Part shown: positions 9,475-18,934 of the stretch, in pieces
Numbering within the stretch: position 1 is the first letter of the stretch
Layout of the letters: every line of letters starts with the position of its first letter
NCBI RefSeq assembly: GCF_900457465.1
Contig: NZ_UAUU01000008.1
Coordinates: forward strand, 186,001 to 250,000
Direction of reading: 5' to 3'
DNA length: 64,000 bases
Source of the DNA: Sphingobacterium multivorum
GTDB taxonomy: Bacteria > Bacteroidota > Bacteroidia > Sphingobacteriales > Sphingobacteriaceae
Made by a program: the position numbers and the translations under genes
Notes under the pieces: generated by a model
Databases searched by the model: none
Seen by the model: the letters and a program-made list of their open reading frames with translations, nothing else
Told to the model about the DNA's origin: nothing

Positions 9475-9999
9475 ATGGGAAAAAATGAAATGGAAACCAC
9501 CGAGCGGCTTGAGCAGCTTAAACTTTGGGCCCTGAAACGGGATGGTATAGATGCGGCAGCGGAATATCATGATCTCGGGTCAGATCGTTGGTTGCAGGTG
9601 TATAGAAATGAAGCGCTCAACCTGATGAAATCTGGCGCCTACGACAAAGGGTCGAGGCTGTTTGAGTCATATGCTGTGGTTCACTACCCACACGAACTGG
9701 AAAAATTGATTGGCAAATTGGAGCGTAGTTACGACAGCTTACAGCGTTTTAGCCCAGGATTGCTTGAAGATGGTTTTTATAATCTCGTGTTGGGTGATAT
9801 TCCTTTGCTTATGGCAGGTACGATCGCCGTTTTGCTTCGAGCCAAAGAGTCTGATTTTCCAGCCGTTTATAATAATGATGCCGATGCCGACATGCGAAGC
9901 TCTCCAAATTGGCTTATACAGCAGTCAAACAGCGCTATTTGGGTGGATATGCACCAAACCGCATTAAATAATATTCACTACCCGGATAAAATTCTTTAG
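9475..9999 (+). CDS. Hypothetical protein
   Basis: A 174-residue protein without signal peptide. The N-terminal half is alpha-helical and charged (METTERLEQLKLWALKRDG), and a more hydrophobic stretch lies near residues 105-122 (VLGDIPLLMAGTIAVLLRA). It follows the 99-residue gene after 4 bp and is followed by a stem-loop terminator, so the pair likely forms one transcript. I do not recognise the family. Confidence 0.6.
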   Translation: MGKNEMETTERLEQLKLWALKRDGIDAAAEYHDLGSDRWLQVYRNEALNLMKSGAYDKGSRLFESYAVVHYPHELEKLIGKLERSYDSLQRFSPGLLEDGFYNLVLGDIPLLMAGTIAVLLRAKESDFPAVYNNDADADMRSSPNWLIQQSNSAIWVDMHQTALNNIHYPDKIL

Positions 10000-10030
10000 T
10001 CTGGCAAAATTTTTGTAGCCGATTGTATTA

Positions 10031-10064
10031 AAAAAAGGAAAACTAACTAGGTTGTTCCTTTTTT
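10031..10064 (+). terminator. Likely terminator after the 9.2-10.0 kb gene pair
   Basis: AAAAAAGGAA at 10031-10040 pairs with TTCCTTTTTT at 10055-10064 around a 14-nt loop, ending in T6. It is A/T-rich but well placed 32 bp after the stop. Confidence 0.5.
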
Positions 10065-10105
10065 GGATTTTTATTGAATTATAAACCCATTTTAAATTTT
10101 ATTTT

Positions 10106-10789
10106 ATGATGTTGTACATCGGCATTTTTGCTGTTATCGTTGTAGCTTGCGTGTTTTTTTCTCTTATGATGATAAAAAAGCAAAAGGAGACGGCCAAAAA
10201 ATATGAAGGTGAATCCGGGATTGGCCTAGCCCCAGGTGTAAAAGATGAATTGTTAAATGATGAATTTAGCGAATTAAGAAAACAATTGAACGGCGCTCCA
10301 ATCGACGCCTTTACGCAATGCGCGTATATTGCAACGGTTGGGGATAAAGTTGCTTCGGCTGCGGCGACAGCAGCGAAGACTGTTGCTTGGGCGGCTGTAG
10401 GAGTAAAGGCTCGTTACAATGAACGGGATAACGCTTCTTATCTGGTGCTTAGCAACAACGAATTGCATTACGTATTTTTTGATGAGGGGGAGGTGAGAGA
10501 CCATTTGGTTTTCGATCATGAAACCTTGCTCAATGCACGAACTGCGCAGATTACAAATGCTGAAAAGGTAACGCGTATGGGCTCCGTCATGGGTTTGAAA
10601 CCTAAGAAAATGCATCTTAACCTCAATGGAAATGGGCTCGATATCATGTATTATGGCACTGTTCAGCGTATGCCGCATGGTATTATTTCTCCAGGTTCAG
10701 GTATGTTTGAAACACAAGCCAAGCTCCAATTGATGGGGCGTTTGTTTTTGGATAGATTATATAAAAAATATCCGCAGTTAGAGAACTAA
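10106..10789 (+). CDS. Membrane-anchored hypothetical protein
   Basis: A 227-residue protein with one N-terminal transmembrane helix (about residues 2-23, MLYIGIFAVIVVACVFFSLMM) followed by a Lys-rich cytoplasmic-side segment and a soluble domain of about 190 residues. The domain contains an Ala-rich stretch (KVASAAATAAKTVAWAAVGVKARY) and a beta-rich C-terminal half resembling a PH-like fold, though that is only inference. Preceded by a terminator and with no close partner, it appears to be transcribed alone. Function unknown. Confidence 0.6.
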   Translation: MMLYIGIFAVIVVACVFFSLMMIKKQKETAKKYEGESGIGLAPGVKDELLNDEFSELRKQLNGAPIDAFTQCAYIATVGDKVASAAATAAKTVAWAAVGVKARYNERDNASYLVLSNNELHYVFFDEGEVRDHLVFDHETLLNARTAQITNAEKVTRMGSVMGLKPKKMHLNLNGNGLDIMYYGTVQRMPHGIISPGSGMFETQAKLQLMGRLFLDRLYKKYPQLEN

Positions 10790-10898
10790 TCCGCCGAGAA
10801 ATGTCATTTTAGTTTCGTTTTAAATGAAGTAAATGTCCGCTTCTACTTGATTCCGCTTTGCTTTTACTAAATTGTATTTATCATAAAATTTATAACAT

Positions 10899-11647
10899 AT
10901 GAAAATTTTAGCAGATAAAGTAGCTTTGGTAACTGGGGCTGGTTCGGGATCGGACTGGCTGTTGCACTGGCTTATGGTAAAGAAGGAGCAAAGGTCGTTG
11001 TCTCGGATATCAATGAGCAAGCGGGCCAAGAAACAGTAAAACAAATTGAATCTCTGGGAGGAGAGGCCGCGTTCTTTAAAGCAGATAGCTCATCTCCAAC
11101 TGACAATGAGTCTTTGGTGACTTATGCCGTCAAGACATTTGGCCGACTCGATATTGCCTGTAATAACGCGGGTATTGGGGGAGAGGCTGCCCTAACTGGA
11201 GAGTATAGTCTAGATGGCTGGAAAAAAGTCATCGATATTAATTTCAATGGCGTATTTTATGGCTGTAAATATCAGCTGGAGGCGATGGAAAAAAATGGAG
11301 GCGGAGTTATTGTGAATATGGCTTCCATTCACGGTACTGTTGCTGCTCCAATGTCAAGTGCTTATACTGCAGCCAAACATGTTGTTGTGGGATTGACAAA
11401 GAACATTGGTGCAGAATATGGTCAAAAGAATATTCGTTGCAATGCAGTTGGACCTGGCTACATTGATACCCCTTTATTGGCGAAGTTGGATAAAGAGCAT
11501 ATCAATGCATTAATCAGTAAACACCCTATTGGACGTTTGGGAAAGGCCGAAGAAGTCGCTGAACTGGTTCTTTTCCTAAGTTCGGATAAATCATCCTTTA
11601 TGACAGGAGGGTACTATTTAGTTGATGGTGGATATACCGCTGTTTAA
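10899..11647 (+). CDS. Short-chain dehydrogenase/reductase (one frameshift)
   Basis: The ATG at 10899 opens MKILADKVALVTGAGSG, the Rossmann NAD(P)-binding start of classical SDRs. At about 10949 one A is missing (GGGATC where GGAATC is needed); restoring it gives GSGIGLAVALAYGKEGAK and then the long frame with the NNAGIGG motif, catalytic Ser in VNMASIHG, YTAAKH (Tyr-x3-Lys) and PGYIDTPLL. Corrected length is 249 residues, the usual SDR size. It oxidises or reduces an unknown alcohol/ketone in the cytoplasm. A strong terminator follows. The frameshift is probably an assembly error because everything downstream is intact. Confidence 0.85.
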
Positions 11648-11659
11648 CAGAGGTCGTTT

Positions 11660-11699
11660 AATAAAAACGGGGATCCAAAGCTGGATCCCCGTTTTTATT
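11660..11699. terminator. Bidirectional terminator between SDR and sulfatase genes
   Basis: A perfect 17-bp inverted repeat (11660-11676 with 11683-11699, core ACGGGGATCC) with a 6-nt loop, flanked by A-rich left and T-rich right arms. It sits between two convergent genes and can serve both. Confidence 0.9.
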
Positions 11700-11743
11700 A
11701 TAATTGAGTTGACGATGGCTGGCAGCAGGTCCATATCATCCAT

Positions 11744-13303
11744 TTATTTAACAGTTAAGTTTTCTTGCTTGAGGACCTGCTGAAAAGCGGGTCTTGTTGC
11801 ATCATCATCGCCTGCTTCGGCTTTTAGTTTAGTCAGCTTTTTCTTCAACCGGGCAATTTCTTTGACATATTTTTTGTCCAGAATGGCATTGTGTGTTTCC
11901 ATGGGGTCCTGTTGTAGATCGTAGAATTCCCAGGCTGGTGCTGTTGTTTTGGAATCACTACCTGTCATTTCTAAGGGCTGTCCGTAAAAATAAATCAGTT
12001 TGTAACGTTCATCACGGACTCCAAGGTGGGCAGGGCGTATTGGTGCATGTTGCCAGTAACGGTAATATAGGGCAGACCGCCATGCTTTGGATGTATTTCC
12101 TTTGAGGTTATTCCGGAAGCTTTCGCCTTGGATGTAAGCGGGTTTCTTGATGCCGGCATAGTCTGCAAATAGCGCAGCGAAATCGATATTTAGAATCATA
12201 TCGTCTAATCGACTACCCGCTTTGATTTCTTTGGGGTAGCTGATTACAAAAGGCATGCGCAGTGATTCTTCGTACATGAGACGTTTATCCATGAAATTGT
12301 GTTCTCCCAAGAAGTAACCTTGATCGGAAGCCAGGATCACAACGGTATTTTCGTCCAAATTTGCGGTTTTAAGGTAATGCATAATTTTTCCCAGATTATC
12401 ATCGATCCCAGCGACGCAACGGAGATAATCTTTGATGAACTTTTGGTAGATCTTTTTGCGGGCTTCCAAAGGGGCCATTCCTTTTGTTGAAAACGGAAGC
12501 TCAGGATAAGATGTCCAAAAGGGGCCTACCGAAGCTTGCTCATAGCGGCGGCCAAGCTCTTCCAAGGGTTGACCTTCAAAAGTGCGTCCAGTCGTGGTTG
12601 CTCCTGAGTCCAAAAATGTAGGAGGATAAGGAAACTCCACATCTTTGTAGTAATCTTTGAATCGCTCCGCAAAATCAAAGGGTTCATGTGTCGCTTTGTA
12701 ATGACACATTAAGAAGAAGGGCTTGTCTGGGTTGCGTGATTTTAACCAGTCCAGACTCATCGTTGTGGTGATATCATCTACATAGCCTTCGTAAGGTGTG
12801 CCAGCCTCTTCCTTATCATTCCAATTGTCTTTAGAGAGGTAAGTCGGGTTATGATAAACACCGTGTCCAGGTAGAACTTTAAAATCGTCAAATCCACTTG
12901 GCCTCTTTTTTAGGTGCCATTTTCCAAAAACAGCAGTTTGGTAGCCTGCATGGTGCAGATCCTTAGCGATGTTTTCCTTATCGGGATCCAAAGCATCTTC
13001 AAGTGTGTAAACTTGGTTTTTATTACTGTACTGTCCTGTCAGTATGGTTGCGCGGCTAGGGGTGCAAATGGAATTTGTACAGAAGGTATTATTGAGCACC
13101 GCCCCTTGACTGGCTAATTTTTCAATATTCGGATTTTTGACAAAATCTTTTAAAATACCACCGTATACGCCCCATGCCTGGGCCGTGAAATCGTCCCTCA
13201 GGATAAAGACGATGTTGGGGCGTTGTGTTGCGTTGTTCTTTTTCTGTGCTTGTGAAAAAATGGGCAAGAGGCCGCAGAGGAGCAATACTAATTTTTTATT
13301 CAT
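11744..13303 (-). CDS. Secreted type I sulfatase
   Basis: A 519-residue protein with a signal peptide (cleavage near SQAQ, residue 20) and the sulfatase fold. The metal site begins with D37-D38 (FILRDDF); the FGly signature is C80-T-P-S-R, where the Cys is converted to formylglycine. Other conserved parts are GYQTAVFGKWHL and ILASDQGYFLGEHNF (metal Asp and catalytic Lys/His). It removes sulfate esters, probably from sulfated glycans, in the periplasm. Cys-type sulfatases need an anSME maturase, which is not in this window. It is a stand-alone gene ended by the 11660-11699 stem-loop. Confidence 0.9.
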   Translation of the reverse strand: MNKKLVLLLCGLLPIFSQAQKKNNATQRPNIVFILRDDFTAQAWGVYGGILKDFVKNPNIEKLASQGAVLNNTFCTNSICTPSRATILTGQYSNKNQVYTLEDALDPDKENIAKDLHHAGYQTAVFGKWHLKKRPSGFDDFKVLPGHGVYHNPTYLSKDNWNDKEEAGTPYEGYVDDITTTMSLDWLKSRNPDKPFFLMCHYKATHEPFDFAERFKDYYKDVEFPYPPTFLDSGATTTGRTFEGQPLEELGRRYEQASVGPFWTSYPELPFSTKGMAPLEARKKIYQKFIKDYLRCVAGIDDNLGKIMHYLKTANLDENTVVILASDQGYFLGEHNFMDKRLMYEESLRMPFVISYPKEIKAGSRLDDMILNIDFAALFADYAGIKKPAYIQGESFRNNLKGNTSKAWRSALYYRYWQHAPIRPAHLGVRDERYKLIYFYGQPLEMTGSDSKTTAPAWEFYDLQQDPMETHNAILDKKYVKEIARLKKKLTKLKAEAGDDDATRPAFQQVLKQENLTVK

Positions 13304-13455
13304 GTGAATTCAGCGATATATGAGTCGACGAATTGAGTATACCGGATTACGATAATTGCTATAATCGTTCGTCTTGGTCTAGTTCTGTCTATTTGATTGT
13401 AGACAAATCTACTCTTTATAGACTACTATATCGCGAATAAACTGTAATAAATATG

Positions 13456-14040
13456 TTAGTCATCGACACCTTTTCCATCGAGAATATGCTGGTAGTATTT
13501 TTCGATTCTTGCCTCGCGAGTTTTCACTTGTTTTGCCTGGTTAAAGTAGAATAGATACCCTTTTTGCCGACCAGGCGTAAGTGATTGAAAGGCTTTTTGG
13601 AGCAAAGGGTCTTCCAGTAAGGCGCGCTTAAATTCTTCTGGTACAGGGTAATCAGTAGCTTTTCGCATGTCCACTTTCTTACCTGATTTTTCAATTTCGA
13701 TGGCTTCCTGAATATATGCCGATATCACCTCTCGTAATGATTCAATCTGTTCAACAGTGGTGAATCTAAGCTGTCTGGCCGATTGAACATTTTCGGTTTG
13801 CTGGATCAATATATTTTTGGGATCTTTTAATAATGCACCTTTGTGGAATAGCAGTGCACAGTATTCTTTAAACCCGTGTATCAATACGACATTTTTACCT
13901 TCAAATGTATAACAAGGGTGCATCCATTTATAATCCTCTTGCAGTGTTTTATTGCCACGGACAATTTCTCTCAACAGATTGAATTCTTCATTCCATCTTG
14001 TCGCATTTTCAAAAAAATGTTCAATTTTTGGATTCATCAT
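13456..14040 (-). CDS. YdeI/OmpD-associated family protein with DUF1801 domain
   Basis: A 194-residue protein. The N-terminal part (WMHPCYTFEGKNVVLIHGFKEYCALLFHKGALL, about residues 39-75) is the DUF1801/YdhG fold. The C-terminal part (VPEEFKRALLEDPLLQKAFQSLTPGRQKGYLFY followed by KTREARIEKY, about residues 130-185) is the OmdA/YdeI domain. The biochemical role is unknown. It is the last gene of a three-gene operon (ArsR, SRPBCC, this gene), 8 bp after the SRPBCC stop, a set commonly seen together in Bacteroidota. Confidence 0.85.
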   Translation of the reverse strand: MMNPKIEHFFENATRWNEEFNLLREIVRGNKTLQEDYKWMHPCYTFEGKNVVLIHGFKEYCALLFHKGALLKDPKNILIQQTENVQSARQLRFTTVEQIESLREVISAYIQEAIEIEKSGKKVDMRKATDYPVPEEFKRALLEDPLLQKAFQSLTPGRQKGYLFYFNQAKQVKTREARIEKYYQHILDGKGVDD

Positions 14041-14048
14041 GTAGTGCT

Positions 14049-14513
14049 TTAGGTAAGTTTGGAAAGAATTTCTTGTAATCTGTTGTGCGCCATATTGATT
14101 CCTTGCGCAAAAGGCATCTGTAGCAGCTGGTTTCTAAACGCGACCGACTGAAATATAATATGGATGTGAAGCCTGCTACGTTCTGCACTTATTTTTTCAA
14201 ATGTTAAATATTCCAATTGTACGGGAAATGTACTGTTTTCCATTTCAAACGTCCGTGTGATACGTTGATTGGGCAGGAATTCGTGTATCGTTCCATTTGC
14301 TTTGAACATGACCTGGCCATTATGGGAAGTTTCAAACGCATAGGAGCCATGCGTTTTATTTTCCAATTTTAAGACTTTGGTTCCCATCCACTGTTCAAAA
14401 ATTTCGGGATCCTCGTATGCTTTGAAGAGCAGTTCAACAGGTAAATCGAACTCTCTTGTAATGACAATCTCCTGTTTATTATCCTCAGCCTGTACGTTGG
14501 TTTTTACCTCCAT
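14049..14513 (-). CDS. SRPBCC / AHSA1-like domain protein
   Basis: The start chosen is the ATG at 14513, one base after the ArsR stop codon, giving 154 residues; the longer upstream extension only reads through the ArsR gene in another frame. The core IVITREFDLPVELLFKAYEDPEIFEQWMG is the classic AHSA1/SRPBCC opening, with a beta-sheet middle and C-terminal helix (AHNRLQEILSKL). The fold binds hydrophobic ligands; ArsR plus SRPBCC pairs are frequent, but the ligand is unknown. Translation is probably coupled to arsR. Confidence 0.85.
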   Translation of the reverse strand: MEVKTNVQAEDNKQEIVITREFDLPVELLFKAYEDPEIFEQWMGTKVLKLENKTHGSYAFETSHNGQVMFKANGTIHEFLPNQRITRTFEMENSTFPVQLEYLTFEKISAERSRLHIHIIFQSVAFRNQLLQMPFAQGINMAHNRLQEILSKLT

Positions 14514-14514
14514 A

Positions 14515-14835
14515 TTATTTGTTCTTGTAGTTTTGCATAATAGCTTCCAATCTATTGAATCTGTCATCCCACATTTGACGAAAAGGTTCGATGAAATCTG
14601 CAATTTCTTTCATCTTCGTTGGGTTGAGTTGATAGTATATCTCACGTCCATTTTGTTGAGACTTTAATAACTCACATGTCGTCAATATTTGTAAATGTTT
14701 TGAAACTGTCGGTCTTGCTGTATTGAAGTTGGCTGCAATTGCACCTGCAGTCATGGCTTGTGAGGCCAAAAGAAGTAAGATCGCTCTTCTTGTTGGATCT
14801 GCTATAGCTTGGAAAACATCTCGTCTTAAGTTCAT
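14515..14835 (-). CDS. ArsR-family winged-helix repressor
   Basis: A 106-residue regulator with [13 protein letters not shown] (helix 1-2), [24 protein letters not shown] (helix-turn-helix, about residues 28-52) and the wing [14 protein letters not shown]. No metal-binding ELCVC-type motif is present, so it belongs to the non-metal group that pairs with SRPBCC proteins. It heads the operon, and its promoter carries two matching palindromes (see 14839-14885), which suggests autorepression. Confidence 0.9.
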   Translation of the reverse strand: MNLRRDVFQAIADPTRRAILLLLASQAMTAGAIAANFNTARPTVSKHLQILTTCELLKSQQNGREIYYQLNPTKMKEIADFIEPFRQMWDDRFNRLEAIMQNYKNK

Positions 14836-14838
14836 TTT

Positions 14839-14885
14839 GAAGTCATTTGACTACGAATATACGTGTAGTTATTTAGCTACGCAAA
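14839..14885 (-). promoter_or_regulatory. arsR promoter with two operator-like palindromes
   Basis: On the minus strand TTTG (14885-14882), a 20-nt spacer and TATATTCG (14861-14854) form a near-consensus Bacteroidota promoter. Two related 16-bp imperfect palindromes overlap it: GTAGCTAAATAACTAC (14880-14865) fills the spacer and GTAGTCAAATGACTTC (14854-14839) starts right after the -7 box. Shared core is GTAGyyAAATrACTwC, centres 26 bp apart. Binding by the ArsR protein would block transcription. Confidence 0.65.
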
Positions 14886-15044
14886 TATTTTTTTACATTT
14901 CTGTGGAGAAAATCGGTGGGCAGAAATGGAGATGACGAATAAAAATTCTTTCCTGGCGGATTTAAAATGAAAACAATCGAGAATTAAACCGACGGATCAA
15001 TGTTTGGCGAATAATGCTAAATTAGGGTAATTAATTATAACAAG

Positions 15045-15677
15045 ATGAAAACACAGTTATCGTACTTAAAAAAATTGAGCGTATTGGGGACGAAAACTTT
15101 AGTCAAATATTATTTGCTGACTATTGTTTCGACTTTACTTTATTTGGTGGTTGGTAGTTTACAATTTAATGCTAGTCATGAAGCTTTCTTTTCGACAGTC
15201 AGTCCCGCACAAGCCGCGGCTAAATTCCTTTGGCTGATTGGATTGATCCTGCTACCAGTATTACTTTTTATTTTCAGCAACAAATATGTGTTTTCGAAGA
15301 TTGCAAGTCTTGTCGTGGAGGAAAGGCAGGATGATCTCATTCTTCCAGCATTTGACAAAGTACTTTTAATTTTTCAATCAAATCAGCCCGATGTAGTACA
15401 AAATGTCGCTGATTATTCGTTTGCGAAACTTAAACTGATTAATGACGTAAAAAATACCAAAATTGAGAGCCCTTGGGTGCGACGCATTGTCATTTTTGGT
15501 CTGAACAAAGTGAAGTTTGATTCCTTGGATTTGGACAATAACACCAGCTTCTATACTATTATAAGGTCAAAGTTTATTGGTGTACTCGAAATATTGACCA
15601 CAGCAAGTAGTAAGCCATTTTGGACATGTATTCTTGTCCAATGGCTTATGCTACTTTTTGTTTGGCTGACCAACTAA
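15045..15677 (+). CDS. Hypothetical membrane protein
   Basis: A 210-residue protein with hydrophobic segments near residues 22-38, 62-78 and 193-209 and a soluble stretch of about 110 residues between the second and third. I do not recognise the family. It stands alone, transcribed away from the ArsR operon. The tetranucleotide repeat begins only 15 bp after its stop codon. Confidence 0.55.
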   Translation: MKTQLSYLKKLSVLGTKTLVKYYLLTIVSTLLYLVVGSLQFNASHEAFFSTVSPAQAAAKFLWLIGLILLPVLLFIFSNKYVFSKIASLVVEERQDDLILPAFDKVLLIFQSNQPDVVQNVADYSFAKLKLINDVKNTKIESPWVRRIVIFGLNKVKFDSLDLDNNTSFYTIIRSKFIGVLEILTTASSKPFWTCILVQWLMLLFVWLTN

Positions 15678-15691
15678 ATGCGTTGATCACT

Positions 15692-15779
<88 letters not shown>

Positions 15780-15908
15780 CCGGCTGCTGCAGGTATTTGT
15801 CTATTGGTTAAATTTTCTTTAGGTTTTTGCGGTGAAATGCTAGTCTATCACGGTGGTATAGATTTTATTTTGTATTTTAACTGTAAGAATAAAACTCTAG
15901 AGTTCTAA

Positions 15909-17564
15909 ATGAATGTTATGATGAAAAAGATTTTTTTTACAGTTGTTGGGCTTTTGGTTGCATCGTTTGTTTTCGCCCAAATGCCACAGGTAAAGGTTGA
16001 AGAGGGGGTGCTAGAAGGGATTATCTTGTCAAGCGGGGTCGAGTCCTTCCGAGGGATCCCCTTTGCAAAACCCCCAGTAGGCGATCTGAGATGGAAAGAG
16101 CCGCAAGCTGCTGAACACTGGTCTGGCATCCGAAAAGCAGATCATTTTGGTTATTCTCCGATGCAGAAACCGATCTATGGGGATATGCGATTTCGGTCGC
16201 CGGGGATCAGTGAAGACTGTCTATACCTGAATGTATGGCGTCCAAAGAGTCTTCATTCAGGCAAACTTCCTGTTTTAGTTTATTTTTACGGCGGGGGGTT
16301 CAATGCTGGTGATGGATCTGAAAATCGTTATGATGGTGAAAGTTTTGCTAAAGAAGGTCTTATTGTCGTTACTGTCAACTATCGTCTTGGTATCTTTGGT
16401 TTCTTCGCGCATCCAGCATTAACGGAGGAATCACCGAAACATGCTTCAGGAAATTATGGACTGCTGGATCAGCATGCAGCTTTGGTTTGGGTCAAAAAAA
16501 ATATAGCTGCATTCGGCGGTGATCCCGATGCGGTCACCATCGGTGGCGAGTCGGCAGGAAGTATGTCTGTTTCCGCTCAAATGACTAGTCCGCTATCCAA
16601 GGGGTTGTTTACGCGTGCTATCGGTCAGAGCGGAAGTGTCTTTAACTTACGGTATGGTACAGCCTCTATTACTGAGCAGGAACAACAGGGTGTTGCATTT
16701 GCATCGCGGGTAAATGCAACAGGTCTTGATCAACTGCGTGAAATTCCTGCGGCCGAACTTCTAGATAAAGCCAGCGAGCCAGGAGCCTTCACTACCCGTT
16801 TGATTGTTGATGGCTATTTTTTGCCGCGATCTCCATTGGCTATTTTTGAAGCCGGGGAGCAATCTAAGGTTCCCTTGCTTGCCGGTTGGACTTCCACGGA
16901 AGCTCCCTATATGGCTTACATGGGTAAATCTTACCCATCTCCGGAGAATTATGAGAAGTTGGTAAGAGCACAGTTTGGTGTTAAAGCTGAAGAAGTGCTC
17001 AAGGAGTATCCAGGGAAGACCGAGGCAGAAGTCATTGAATCGGCAACTGCATTAGCTAGCGATAATTTTATTGTGTATAGTACTTGGAAATGGCTTGACC
17101 TGCAACGAAAGAATAGCGGTAACCCAGTCTTCGTTTATATATTCGGTAAACCGCGGCCACCCATGCAACCGGCATATCGTGATGCACAAACCGGGCTTGC
17201 CGGAGGAATTAGCAAGAAATCTACACAAGAAGACAAGGAAAAAAGCCCACAGCCCCTACCGGGAGCTTTCCATGCCAGTGATATCGAATATTTATTGGGA
17301 AATCTGCAGAGTAATGATGTTTTTGCCTGGACAGAAGATGATTACAAGGTTTCGAAACTTGGTCAGCAGTACTTTGTTAATTTTATCAAGACGGGTGATC
17401 CAAATGGAAAAGGACTTCCAGCCTGGCCGAAAACAACAGCAAAAGATCAGCGAATGAATATCTTGAATTTGAATACCGAGGTGAAAGCTTCTGCTGAAGA
17501 ATTTCGGAACAGGTATCTTTTTCTGGATAAAATGTTTGTCGACCGTGAATATAAATCCAGATAG
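15909..17564 (+). CDS. Secreted type B carboxylesterase
   Basis: A 551-residue alpha/beta hydrolase with a signal peptide ending near FVFAQ (residue 24). The family signature FRGIPFAKPPVGDLRWKEP and the SEDCLYLNVW motif are intact. The oxyanion loop is YFYGGGF and the nucleophile is S215 in GESAG; the acidic residue is likely in LAGWTSTEAPY and the catalytic His in PGAFHASDIEYL. It hydrolyses carboxylic esters outside the cytoplasm; the substrate is unknown. Starts at 15918 or 15921 (MMKK) are also possible and would give a more typical signal peptide. The GCAA tract lies 130 bp upstream. Confidence 0.9.
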   Translation: MNVMMKKIFFTVVGLLVASFVFAQMPQVKVEEGVLEGIILSSGVESFRGIPFAKPPVGDLRWKEPQAAEHWSGIRKADHFGYSPMQKPIYGDMRFRSPGISEDCLYLNVWRPKSLHSGKLPVLVYFYGGGFNAGDGSENRYDGESFAKEGLIVVTVNYRLGIFGFFAHPALTEESPKHASGNYGLLDQHAALVWVKKNIAAFGGDPDAVTIGGESAGSMSVSAQMTSPLSKGLFTRAIGQSGSVFNLRYGTASITEQEQQGVAFASRVNATGLDQLREIPAAELLDKASEPGAFTTRLIVDGYFLPRSPLAIFEAGEQSKVPLLAGWTSTEAPYMAYMGKSYPSPENYEKLVRAQFGVKAEEVLKEYPGKTEAEVIESATALASDNFIVYSTWKWLDLQRKNSGNPVFVYIFGKPRPPMQPAYRDAQTGLAGGISKKSTQEDKEKSPQPLPGAFHASDIEYLLGNLQSNDVFAWTEDDYKVSKLGQQYFVNFIKTGDPNGKGLPAWPKTTAKDQRMNILNLNTEVKASAEEFRNRYLFLDKMFVDREYKSR

Positions 17565-17800
17565 TTGCCTTCTTTATTTACGGTCAAATAAAAACCATTT
17601 ATCGCTAAGGGCTGTTATCAGAGAGACTTTTTATAAAAGCGGATGGATGATATTGTCCTGTGCAGGAAAATCCTAGGTCGCGAACAGATTTATTAAGAAT
17701 CGTCTGTTGAATAGCGGGGGCAACCAATGTATGAGACCGAAGCATGATTTGTAACGTTGATTTTTTGTAGATGAAACTCATATAGAACAAACTTGGATAT

Positions 17801-18934
17801 ATGGTAATACACCCTGATGTGATTATTATAGGTGGCGGCTTGGCTGGACTTACAAGTGCATTGCATCTGTCTAAACAAGGATTCAACGTGACGTTAATCG
17901 AAAAACATGATTTTCCTCGTCATAAGGTTTGTGGCGAATATGTTTCGAACGAAGTCTTGCCCTATCTGCATTGGCTACAAGTGGATGTCGAATCGCTCTG
18001 TCCAACACATATTCGGGAGCTTGAGTTCTCGACAGAAGGTGGGCAGATGAATAGGGTCAGGTTACCCTTGGGTGGAATTGGCATCAGTCGTTACGCGTTG
18101 GATGATCTGTTATATCAGCGAGCAAAAGGGGCGGGTTGTACAATTGTTATTGCGACCGTCACAGGCGTATCCTTTAGCAATGATACATTTGCTGTTTCAT
18201 TTCAAGATCAGGTATTAAGATCAAAAATTGTACTGGGCGCATATGGAAAACGCAGCAATGTGGATCAGCTCTTATCCCGCGATTTTATAACAAAAACCTC
18301 TCCGTGGATGGCTGTTAAAGCACACTATTCGGGCGATTTTCCGAATGACCTTATTGCCTTGCATCATTTTGAAGGCGGTTATTGTGGTATTTCTAAGGTC
18401 GAAGATGACCAGATAAATTTATGTTATCTGGCCGATGTAAAAACGTTCAAGAGGTATAAAAATATAGGTGATTATCAAAAGTATGTGTTGTCTAAAAATA
18501 GGCATCTTCAGTGTTTTTTTGAAAAGAGTAGACTACTTTTTGACAAGCCGCTTGCAATAAGTCAATTTTCATTTGATCAGAAATCAGCGGTAGAAAACCA
18601 TATGCTTATGATTGGTGATACGGCCGGTCTTATTCATCCATTCTGTGGAAATGGGATGGCGATGGCGATACATAGTGCAAAAATGGCTTCCGAGCTTATT
18701 GTGGACTATTACCATGGTCATATCGATTCGCGCCAGCAATTGGAACAGTCCTATATGAATCAATGGAATCGAACCTTTAAAAGACGGCTCTTATTCGGAC
18801 GACTTCTGTCGGGTGTACTGCGTTATAAAATAGGTACCGCGGTTCTAATGAAGGCTACGATATTTTTTCCAAAAATCTTAAGTTGGATGATAAAACAAAC
18901 TCATGGAAATGCAAGCTCAATAAAATGGGGATAG
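17801..18934 (+). CDS. FAD-dependent oxidoreductase (geranylgeranyl reductase / hydroxylase-like) of the polyketide cluster
   Basis: A 377-residue flavoprotein with a Rossmann dinucleotide motif at residues 6-20 (DVIIIGGGLAGLTSA), HKVCGEYVS (substrate/FAD loop) and the second FAD motif LMIGDTAGLIHPFCGNGMAM. It belongs to the group that covers aromatic hydroxylases and prenyl reductases. It is the first gene of a seven-gene operon and overlaps the methyltransferase by 10 bp. By analogy with the flavoprotein SrsC, which acts on type III polyketide products in Streptomyces, it may hydroxylate a phenolic ring to a quinone precursor; that role is inferred. Confidence 0.85.
   Translation: MVIHPDVIIIGGGLAGLTSALHLSKQGFNVTLIEKHDFPRHKVCGEYVSNEVLPYLHWLQVDVESLCPTHIRELEFSTEGGQMNRVRLPLGGIGISRYALDDLLYQRAKGAGCTIVIATVTGVSFSNDTFAVSFQDQVLRSKIVLGAYGKRSNVDQLLSRDFITKTSPWMAVKAHYSGDFPNDLIALHHFEGGYCGISKVEDDQINLCYLADVKTFKRYKNIGDYQKYVLSKNRHLQCFFEKSRLLFDKPLAISQFSFDQKSAVENHMLMIGDTAGLIHPFCGNGMAMAIHSAKMASELIVDYYHGHIDSRQQLEQSYMNQWNRTFKRRLLFGRLLSGVLRYKIGTAVLMKATIFFPKILSWMIKQTHGNASSIKWG

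Noticed and set aside
17605..17886. Minus-strand frame of 93 codons before the polyketide operon
   Set aside because: It overlaps the start of the flavoprotein gene antisense, has no family-like sequence and no promoter.
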